A DNA stretch of 6,907 bases from Hyphomonadaceae bacterium. GTDB taxonomy: Bacteria > Pseudomonadota > Alphaproteobacteria > Caulobacterales > Hyphomonadaceae. Below the pieces are notes generated by a model. It saw nothing but the letters and a program-made list of their open reading frames with translations. It was not told the origin of the DNA and searched no databases. This document shows positions 1-4,875 of this stretch, in pieces. The DNA lies in contig JAUYSA010000037.1 of the NCBI GenBank assembly GCA_030696545.1, positions 1 through 6,907 of the forward strand. The letters run 5' to 3'. Within the stretch, counting starts at the first letter, position 1. Each line of letters starts with the position of its first letter. The position numbers and the translations under genes were made by a program.

Positions 1-119
1 GCATCACGGGGCTGGTGCTGCTGTGGATGCACGCTCCCCGCCGCGCGCCGACCTGGTTTATCGTCGGCGCTGGTCTTCTTGTTCCGGCGCTCATCGCCGT
101 CTTTCTCGTTCACATCTGA
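1..119 (+). CDS. C-terminal end of a membrane protein, probably PepSY-associated TM protein (partial, 5' end outside window)
   Basis: The reading frame that ends at TGA 117-119 is open to the left edge (first full codon at base 3). It encodes about 38 residues: ITGLVLLW, a short basic linker (HAPRRAPTW), then a hydrophobic helix (FIVGAGLLVPALIAVFLV) and the stop. A helix, an Arg-rich turn and a terminal helix resemble the end of small PepSY-associated transmembrane proteins. Such proteins are often encoded beside DUF2271, DUF4198 and ApbE genes, as here. The identity rests on this neighbourhood more than on the fragment itself. Only 12 bases separate its stop from the next ATG, and its stop codon overlaps the next gene's Shine-Dalgarno sequence, so the two are probably cotranscribed. 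Confidence 0.6.
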   Translation, partial: ITGLVLLWMHAPRRAPTWFIVGAGLLVPALIAVFLVHI

Positions 120-131
120 GGTAGATTGAGT

Positions 132-659
132 ATGCCCAAACTTCGCGTGCAAAGCCTTCTCTGCCTCGCGGTTCCAGTGGTTACGGCGGGCGCAGCGCAC
201 GCCGGCGGCATCGAACTCACTGTCGAGATTCCCAAGCTCAGCGTCGCCGAATACCACCGCCCCTACGTCGCCATCTGGATCGAGGATGCCTCGGGCAAGG
301 TCGCCGCCAACCTGTCGGTCTGGTACGACACCGACCTCAAGGATAGCGAAGGCGAGAAGTGGCTGAAGGACATCCGCCAGTGGTGGCGCCGCACGGGCCG
401 CACGCTCAACATGCCGATGGACGGCGTCTCCAGCCCCACCAAGCCGCCCGGCGCCAACAAGGTCACGTTCCCGTCCGACAAGGGTCCGCTCGCAAGCCTG
501 GCCCCCGGCGACTACAAGCTCATCGTCGAAGCCACCCGTGAAGTCGGCGGCAAGGAAATGGTCGAGGTCCCGTTCAAATGGGCGCCCGGTTCCGAAGCCA
601 CCGCCAGCGCCAAGGGCAAGGAAGAACTCGGCGCCGTCACACTCAAGCTGACCAAATAG
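132..659 (+). CDS. Secreted DUF2271 domain protein, probable ApbE substrate
   Basis: The protein has 175 residues. Residues 1-24 are a Sec-type signal peptide (basic n-region, hydrophobic core, AHA cleavage site before G25), so it should be periplasmic. The rest matches my knowledge of DUF2271 predicted periplasmic proteins: a beta-rich start (IELTVEIPKL), RPYVAIWIED (44-52), WWRRTGR (84-90), and a C-terminal PGDYKLIVEATREVGG (125-140) followed by PFKW. Residues 97-103 read DGVSSPT, where family members, as I recall them, carry a D-x-x-S/T-x-A-T motif like the FMN acceptor of flavinylated proteins. T103 is therefore a candidate FMN attachment site for the downstream ApbE. I chose ATG 132 over the in-frame TTG at 126 because GAGG at 118-121 sits 10 bases before the ATG but only 4 before the TTG. 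The next gene starts 26 bases downstream. The family is clear; the redox role is inferred. Confidence 0.85.
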   Translation: MPKLRVQSLLCLAVPVVTAGAAHAGGIELTVEIPKLSVAEYHRPYVAIWIEDASGKVAANLSVWYDTDLKDSEGEKWLKDIRQWWRRTGRTLNMPMDGVSSPTKPPGANKVTFPSDKGPLASLAPGDYKLIVEATREVGGKEMVEVPFKWAPGSEATASAKGKEELGAVTLKLTK

Positions 660-685
660 ATCAACGAACTTCTGGGAGAGACATC

Positions 686-1492
686 ATGAAAACCCTGGCC
701 AAGCGCCTCGTTATCGCCGCCACCGCCGCCGCCCTGATGGTCGGCGCGGCTCACGCTCACCGTGCCTGGATCGTGCCATCCGCCACGGTCGTCTCCGGCG
801 ACAACGCTTGGGTCACGCTCGACGCCGCGGTGTCGAACAACCTGTTCTTCCCGGATCACCGCCCTATGCAGGTCGACGCGATCACCATCACCGCGCCCGA
901 CGGCTCCATCGTCAAACCCGCCAACGCCTCGGTCGGCCAGTACCGCACCACGTTCGATCTCAAGCTCGACCAGAAAGGCACCTACAGCATCGCGCAGGCC
1001 AATAGCGGCCTCAACGCGTCCTGGAAGGAAGGCACGGAAACCAAGCGCTGGCGCGGCTCGATGGCCGAGTATGTCTCGCAAGGCATCGACAAGAAGCCCG
1101 GCGTTGAACTCACCCTCTCCAGCCGCCGCGTCGAAACCTTTGTCACCAACGGCGCTCCGACCCCGATCAAATCGACCGGCAAGGGCCTCGAAATTTCCGG
1201 CGCTCACCCGAACGACCTCTATTCGGGCGAGGAAGTCACCTTCAAGCTCACCGACAACGGCAAGCCCGCCGCCAATGTAGAGATCACGCTGATCCAGGGT
1301 GGCGACCGCTATCGCGAGCAGGCCGGCGAAGTCATGCTGAAGACCGGCGCCGATGGCACGTTCAAGATGAAAGCCGAGAACGCCGGCATGTACTGGCTCG
1401 AAGCTGAATCGCGCGGCACGGCATCGATGGAAGGCAAGTCGGTGAAAAGCATGTCCACGCTCGTCGCCGTCCTCGAAGTCCTGCCGGGCTGA
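686..1492 (+). CDS. Secreted DUF4198 domain protein
   Basis: The protein has 268 residues and starts at ATG 686, with GGGAGAG (674-680) 5 bases upstream. Residues 1-24 form a signal peptide ending GAAHA. Cleavage there would make His25 the mature N-terminus (HRAWIVPSATVVSG), as is common in DUF4198 proteins. The N-terminal half (about 28-125) includes VTLDAAVSNNLFF (43-55), the DHRPM turn (57-61), TAPDGS (69-74) and KRWRGS (120-125). The C-terminal half (about 168-240) looks like a beta-sandwich: GEEVTFKLTDNGKPAANVEI, then TGADGTFKMKAENAGMYWLE, similar to carboxypeptidase-regulatory or Ig-like folds. DUF4198 is often annotated as a metal-uptake-related periplasmic component, but that function is not established. 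Its position between DUF2271 and ApbE genes suggests it serves the same periplasmic redox or metal module. Family call firm, role open. Confidence 0.85.
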   Translation: MKTLAKRLVIAATAAALMVGAAHAHRAWIVPSATVVSGDNAWVTLDAAVSNNLFFPDHRPMQVDAITITAPDGSIVKPANASVGQYRTTFDLKLDQKGTYSIAQANSGLNASWKEGTETKRWRGSMAEYVSQGIDKKPGVELTLSSRRVETFVTNGAPTPIKSTGKGLEISGAHPNDLYSGEEVTFKLTDNGKPAANVEITLIQGGDRYREQAGEVMLKTGADGTFKMKAENAGMYWLEAESRGTASMEGKSVKSMSTLVAVLEVLPG

Positions 1493-1518
1493 TCTAGACC
1501 CGACACCACCGCCGCGAT

Positions 1519-1616
1519 CTTCCCCCGCCAAGGCGGGGGAAGTACCCCGAAGGGGGGATGGGGGCGAGTTCCGAGGGGATTTCACGAAAGAGCTCCTCGC
1601 TCTTTCCCCATCCCCC
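1519..1616. repeat. GC-rich palindromic intergenic element (REP-like), three nested or adjacent hairpins
   Basis: The 144-base gap between the DUF4198 and apbE genes is dominated by inverted repeats. Hairpin 1 has perfect 11-base arms at 1519-1529 and 1532-1542 around AA. CCCC 1545-1548 pairs with GGGG 1552-1555. Hairpin 2 has 7-base arms at 1587-1593 and 1599-1605 (AAAGAGC/GCTCTTT). It is enclosed by an 11-base outer stem, 1553-1563 with 1606-1616 (GGGGGATGGGG/CCCCATCCCCC). Dispersed elements of this composition are common between genes in alphaproteobacteria. There is no T-run after hairpin 1, so it is not a classical terminator, but the RNA structure could still attenuate or stabilise the operon transcript. 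Whether it is multicopy cannot be seen from one window. Confidence 0.7.
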
Positions 1617-1636
1617 GTTCCGGGCCACCTTCGCTC

Positions 1637-2611
1637 ATGCCAGACGTACGCCTCCTGATCCCTGCCGGAATGAAGCCTGCGCACGTCCGCGCCTCCCGCA
1701 TAGACGCTCCGGTCCGCCGCCTGTCCGGCGCCACCATGGGCACAGGCTGGTCGCTGTCCTTTGCCGCGCCCGACAGCGTTGCAAACACCGCCGTCGTCGC
1801 CGCGCTTGAGGAAACCTTCGCGCTCGTCATCCAGCAGATGAGCAATTGGGAGCCCGGCTCAGACCTCTCCCGCTTCAACCGCGAAACCGGCTGGCACAAT
1901 CTCAAGCCGGATTTCTTCGCCGTTCTCTCTCGCGCTCTCGAAATTGCGGAGCTCACGGACGGCGCCTACGATCCCACGCTCGGCGTCCAGATGGATACGC
2001 TCGGCTTCGGCCCCCCAGTCGAAGTGCCCGCGCTCCGGCGAAAACGCCACTGGCGCGAAATCCAGCTCGCCCCCAACACCCACCGAGCCATGCAGCCCGG
2101 CGCCCTCGCGCTCGATCTCTCGTCCATCGCCAAGGGCCACGCGGTCGATCTCTGCGCCGCGCGCCTCCGCGCTCTCGGCATCCCCAGCTTCCTGATGGAA
2201 ATCGGCGGCGAGTTCGTGGGCGAGGGCGTGAAGCCCGACGCCCAGCCCTGGTGGGTCCAGCTCGAACTCTCCGACATCGCCCCCGCTCCGGGCGAGCCGC
2301 CACAAACCGACGTCGCGCTGGTAAACCTCGCTATCGCCACCTCAGGCGACTTCGTCCGCCGCCGCGATGGGATCTCGCATCTTCTGGATGGCCGCACCGG
2401 CGCGCCCATCCGCGGCAATCTCTCCGGCGTCTCGGTGATGCACGCCAGCGCCATGGAAGCCGACGGCTGGGCCACAGCCCTCTTCGCTCTAGGCGCTGAG
2501 CAGGGGATGGCCATGGCAAACGCGCAGAACCTGGCCGCCGTCTTCGCCAGCCGCTCGCCCGAGGGCGCCCGCTCAAAGCTCAGTGCGAAAGCGCAAGAGA
2601 TGCTGGGCTGA
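1637..2611 (+). CDS. apbE: FAD:protein FMN transferase (ApbE family)
   Basis: The protein has 324 residues and belongs to the family that cleaves FAD, with a divalent cation, and attaches FMN to Thr/Ser of target proteins. Family motifs appear in order: SGATMGTGWSL (30-40), MSNWEPGSDLSRFN (68-81), TDGAYDPTLG (107-116), LDLSSIAKGHAVD (159-171), FLMEIGGEF (185-193), ATSGDF (234-239), SHLLDGRTGAP (247-257), and AMEADGWATALFALG (272-286), where Asp276 is the likely metal ligand. The most likely target is the DUF2271 protein encoded upstream. No signal peptide or lipobox is visible, although this enzyme family usually works outside the cytoplasm. ATG 1637 lacks a Shine-Dalgarno sequence. In-frame ATG 1670 is an alternative that gives 313 residues and keeps every motif. 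The palindromic element ends 20 bases before ATG 1637, so the true 5' end is uncertain. Enzyme family call is secure. Confidence 0.93.
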   Translation: MPDVRLLIPAGMKPAHVRASRIDAPVRRLSGATMGTGWSLSFAAPDSVANTAVVAALEETFALVIQQMSNWEPGSDLSRFNRETGWHNLKPDFFAVLSRALEIAELTDGAYDPTLGVQMDTLGFGPPVEVPALRRKRHWREIQLAPNTHRAMQPGALALDLSSIAKGHAVDLCAARLRALGIPSFLMEIGGEFVGEGVKPDAQPWWVQLELSDIAPAPGEPPQTDVALVNLAIATSGDFVRRRDGISHLLDGRTGAPIRGNLSGVSVMHASAMEADGWATALFALGAEQGMAMANAQNLAAVFASRSPEGARSKLSAKAQEMLG

Positions 2612-2624
2612 TCAGAAGCCCGGC
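2602..2624. terminator. Weak hairpin between convergent genes
   Basis: The arms 2602-2609 (GCTGGGCT) and 2617-2624 (AGCCCGGC) pair over 8 bases with one T-G mismatch, around a 7-base loop. The hairpin overlaps the last apbE codons and lies just before the stop of the opposing gene. A bidirectional terminator is plausible at this site, but there is no T-run on either side, so support is thin. Confidence 0.25.
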
Positions 2625-2631
2625 GGTCCGC

Positions 2632-2937
2632 TCACCCCGCCTCCACCACATACTCCCGCAATCGATCCAGAACCGGCCCCTGTTCCTCGGCCCGGTCCTG
2701 CATCCTGATGTGCCACTCGCGCTCGCCATCCGCCGACACGAACAGAGACCGCCCATCATCGTACGGAAGAAACGCCGTCCCCACATAGGTCCACTCCTCT
2801 CCAACCGGATGTTCCTCCCGGTCGAAGTCGGTGAACGCCTTCACAACGCGATAGCGCTTGCCTGGAACGAGGTGGCCAAAGCCATGGCCAACGCCCCGGC
2901 CCGAATACGTTCCCTTTGGTGCTCCGGGTCCGATCAT
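2632..2937 (-). CDS. DUF3601 domain protein
   Basis: This is a small soluble protein of 101 residues. Its core VPGKRYRVVKAFTDFD (about 24-39), then HPVGEEWTYVGTAFLPYDDG (44-63), SLFVSADGEREWHIRMQ (65-81) and EEQGPVLDRLREYV (84-97) match my memory of the DUF3601 family. That family has no assigned function. There is no signal peptide or membrane helix, so it is probably cytoplasmic. AGGAG (bases 2951-2947 on the minus strand) lies 9 bases before ATG 2937 and 6 bases before an in-frame GTG at 2940, so either start works and adds or removes one residue. The gene converges on apbE (20 bases between stops) and diverges from the symporter gene. It shows no evident functional link to either neighbour. 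Confidence 0.8.
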   Translation of the reverse strand: MIGPGAPKGTYSGRGVGHGFGHLVPGKRYRVVKAFTDFDREEHPVGEEWTYVGTAFLPYDDGRSLFVSADGEREWHIRMQDRAEEQGPVLDRLREYVVEAG

Positions 2938-2964
2938 CACAGCGATCTCCTATTAGGCGCCGCA

Positions 2965-2995
2965 CCTTGGACTCGCCCCTGATCGCCCGCCAAGG
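2965..2995. promoter_or_regulatory. Inverted repeat in the divergent intergenic region
   Basis: CCTTGG (2965-2970) and CCAAGG (2990-2995) are exact inverted copies 19 bases apart. With one bulged base the pairing extends outward to CAC...GTG. The repeat lies between the divergent DUF3601 and symporter genes, where an operator would sit, but a chance match or an RNA hairpin in a leader is equally possible. I found no convincing -35/-10 pair for either gene. Confidence 0.25.
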
Positions 2996-3053
2996 GTGTT
3001 CATGCCGGATCAGCATGTTATTGAGGCAGCTTGTCTTTCGGAGCGCCCGCCGC

Positions 3054-4526
3054 ATGCAACGTCTGATCTTCATCGGCCTGATCCTCGCCATGATCCTCGG
3101 CGTCGGCGTTGGCGCGCTGGTCTATGGCGATCCGGGCGCGCGGATGAATGCAGCGGCCCAGCGGGTGGCGTCTTTTGACGTAAACGCCGACCAGCAGCTC
3201 AGCGAGGAGGAGTTCAACGCCTCACGCGCTGAAACCGACATTACATTCGCCCAGGCCGACAAGAACAAGAACGGGCAGGCGACAGCGCTGGAAATCGAGA
3301 AAACAGCGACGAAATCGCAGACCGACATCGCCAGCTACTTCAAGATCCTGTCCGACATCTTCCTGCGCCTCATCAAGATGATCGTCGCCCCGCTGGTGCT
3401 GACCACGCTTACCGTCGGCATCGCCCACCTTGGCGGCGGGGCAGCCGTTGGCCGGATTGGCGCACGAACCATGGCGTGGTTCGTCACGGCGTCGCTCTGC
3501 TCCCTCGGCCTTGGCCTCGTCATGGTCAACGCGCTGCAGCCGGGCGTGAACTTCCCGGTCACGCTGGATAATGCCGTGGCGGACATTTCAACCGTTTCCA
3601 CCGGCACGTTCTCGCTGGCGGAATTCATCACCCACGTCTTCCCCACCTCCATCGCCGAAGCGATGGTGAAGAACGAAATCCTTCAGATCGTGGTCATTTC
3701 GCTGTTTTTCGGCGTCGCCCTGCAGGCCCTCGGTTCCAAGGCCAGCAAGGTCACGGACCTGATGGAGCAGGTCGCCTTCCTGATGCTGAAGGTCACGGGC
3801 TATGTCATGGCCGCCGCGCCTTTCGCGGTGTTCGGCGCGATTGCCTACACCGTCTCGCTGCAGGGGCTTGGCGTCATCGCGGATTACAGCCGCCTCGTCG
3901 GCAGCTTCTTCATCGCGCTCTTTATCCTCTGGGCCGTGCTGATCGCCGCTGGATTCGTCGTGCTCGGGCCGCGCGTGTTCAAGCTTCTCTGGGATGTCCG
4001 CGCGCCCGGCCTTATCGCCTTCGCCACCGCCAGCTCCGAAGCGGCCTATCCGCGCCTGCTTGAACAGCTCGAGCGGCACGGCATCGCCAACCGGGTTGTC
4101 TCTTTCGTCCTGCCGCTTGGTTATTCGTTCAACCTCGACGGCTCGATGATGTATTGCACCTTCGCGGTCATGTTCATCGCCCAGGCGATGGGCATTCACC
4201 TCGATATCGGCCAGCAGATCGGCATGCTGCTCCTGCTGATGGTGACGTCGAAGGGAATCGCCGGCGTTCCGCGCGCATCTCTCGTCGTCATCTCGGCCAC
4301 GCTGCCTGCCATGGGCATGAAGCCCGAATGGATCGCGCTTGTGCTCGCCGTCGATGCCTTCATGGACATGGGCCGAACTGCGACAAATGTGATCGGCAAC
4401 TCGATCGCGTCGGCCGTGATCGCGAAGTGGGAAGGCCTGCTGTCAGATCCGAAACAGGACATGCCGGCGGTTGAGTCGGTTCTCGGTCCGGGGGAATCGG
4501 ACTCGCCGCCTGCCTCGAATTCCTGA
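3054..4526 (+). CDS. Dicarboxylate/amino acid:cation symporter (SDF/DAACS family) with a periplasmic EF-hand insertion
   Basis: This inner-membrane secondary transporter has 490 residues and should couple uptake of an acidic amino acid or dicarboxylate to Na+ or H+. TM1 is residues 3-24, and the family restarts at SYFKILSDIFLRLIKMIVAP (94-113). Core motifs are the hairpin-1 serines TASSEAAYPRL (325-335), NLDGS in TM7 (360-364), SKGIAGVPRAS in hairpin 2 (399-409) and DMGRTATNVIGN in TM8 (438-449). Arg441, equivalent to GltPh Arg397, favours an acidic side chain. Asp438, equivalent to GltPh Asp394, favours an alpha-amino group, so glutamate/aspartate is more likely than C4-dicarboxylate. Between TM1 and TM2 lies an insertion with two EF-hands, described separately. 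I chose ATG 3054 because GGAG (3040-3043) lies 10 bases upstream and TM1 then begins at once, as in the family. ATG 3015 is possible; the open frame from 2916 would overlap the divergent gene. Confidence 0.92.
   Translation: MQRLIFIGLILAMILGVGVGALVYGDPGARMNAAAQRVASFDVNADQQLSEEEFNASRAETDITFAQADKNKNGQATALEIEKTATKSQTDIASYFKILSDIFLRLIKMIVAPLVLTTLTVGIAHLGGGAAVGRIGARTMAWFVTASLCSLGLGLVMVNALQPGVNFPVTLDNAVADISTVSTGTFSLAEFITHVFPTSIAEAMVKNEILQIVVISLFFGVALQALGSKASKVTDLMEQVAFLMLKVTGYVMAAAPFAVFGAIAYTVSLQGLGVIADYSRLVGSFFIALFILWAVLIAAGFVVLGPRVFKLLWDVRAPGLIAFATASSEAAYPRLLEQLERHGIANRVVSFVLPLGYSFNLDGSMMYCTFAVMFIAQAMGIHLDIGQQIGMLLLLMVTSKGIAGVPRASLVVISATLPAMGMKPEWIALVLAVDAFMDMGRTATNVIGNSIASAVIAKWEGLLSDPKQDMPAVESVLGPGESDSPPASNS
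3156..3317 (+). other. Paired EF-hand insertion in the symporter TM1-TM2 loop
   Basis: Residues about 35-88 of the symporter have no counterpart in GltPh-type proteins as I recall them, where TM1 and TM2 are joined by a short loop. Loop 1 is residues 42-53, DVNADQQLSEEE, with ligands D42, N44, D46, Q48, S50 and E53; Gln replaces the usual Gly at position 6. Loop 2 is residues 69-80, DKNKNGQATALE, with D69, N71, N73, Q75, T77 and E80, plus the canonical Gly at position 6 and a small residue (Ala) at position 8. Each loop has helical-looking flanks, as in a paired EF-hand lobe. By SDF topology (N-terminus inside) this loop faces the periplasm, where calcium can be abundant. The motifs are seen directly; calcium binding and regulation of transport are inferred. 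Confidence 0.85.
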
Positions 4527-4875
4527 TGTGAATCGGAATCGTGATCACGCACTGAGCAGTTTCCACTTCATCGTGAGGTGTATGACCGCTGATCACGTTG
4601 ACAGCTACATTACGTAAGGGGCATATGCCCTCCGATAGAGGGTCGCCGTCTTCCCCCGGCGCAGCGGAAAACAGCTTAAAAGCAGCCGCTCTCAAGACCC
4701 CGAAACGTGGTGCCATTTCATCAGGAATGCGACATCGCGCGCAAAGCCGTTCTGCAAAAATCACTGCTGTCAGACTGGCGCTTGCGGCAAAAGGAAGGCA
4801 TAAATTTCTGGTTCCGCCACCTAAGGCCTAGATGCCAGGGGCAGGAACATCTGGGGCGTCGAGAGCGAGAGAGAC
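4527..4875. other. 349-base intergenic region with short palindromes, no supported gene
   Basis: This stretch separates the symporter stop from tonB. The frames open through it (for example 4598-4831 and 4707-4901 on +) show no recognisable domain, have poor starts and are less GC-biased at the third position than the neighbouring genes. What it does hold: CGTGATCACG (4540-4549), a second TGATCACG at 4590-4597, GGGCATATGCCC (4619-4630), and a small hairpin CCCTC/GAGGG (4628-4642). I see no classical terminator for the symporter, no tRNA-like structure, and no recognisable Fur box or TGA-N9-TCA iron-rhodo box, although tonB genes are often iron controlled. Confidence 0.6.
4582..4630 (+). promoter_or_regulatory. 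Candidate promoter and operator cluster
   Basis: A perfect TTGACA lies at 4598-4603, but the -10 at the usual distance (GCATAT/CATATG near 4621-4627) is poor. An overlapping Caulobacter-type reading is ATGACCG (4582-4588) followed 15 bases later by GCTACATT (4604-4611), which matches GCTANAWC except at the last base. The TGATCACG copy at 4590-4597 and the 12-base palindrome GGGCATATGCCC (4619-4630) would then flank or overlap the promoter, as operators do. Start of transcription here would give tonB a leader of about 250 bases, so a separate small transcript is also possible. Weak, consensus-based evidence. Confidence 0.2.

Noticed and set aside
1519..1542. Rho-independent terminator for the DUF4198 gene
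   Set aside because: The stem is strong but no T-run follows and the structure is part of a larger palindromic element, so it is described as a repeat.
512..1684. Long - strand open frame of about 390 codons
   Set aside because: It runs antisense through the DUF4198 gene and the palindromic element. Its product is Arg/Gly/Asp-rich low-complexity sequence with no domain, as expected for the shadow of a GC-rich gene.
1859..2514. Several long open frames antisense or out of frame to apbE
   Set aside because: apbE carries all the family motifs in its own frame; the others are Arg/Pro/Ser-rich shadows without starts supported by a ribosome binding site.
2916..3053. N-terminal extension of the symporter from an upstream start
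   Set aside because: It would overlap the divergent DUF3601 gene and add an unconserved basic stretch before TM1. GGAG before ATG 3054 and the family start position favour the shorter form.
4598..4831. 77-codon open frame before tonB
   Set aside because: It starts with TTG inside a promoter-like TTGACA, has no ribosome binding site, and its Ser/Lys/Arg-rich product has no recognisable domain.
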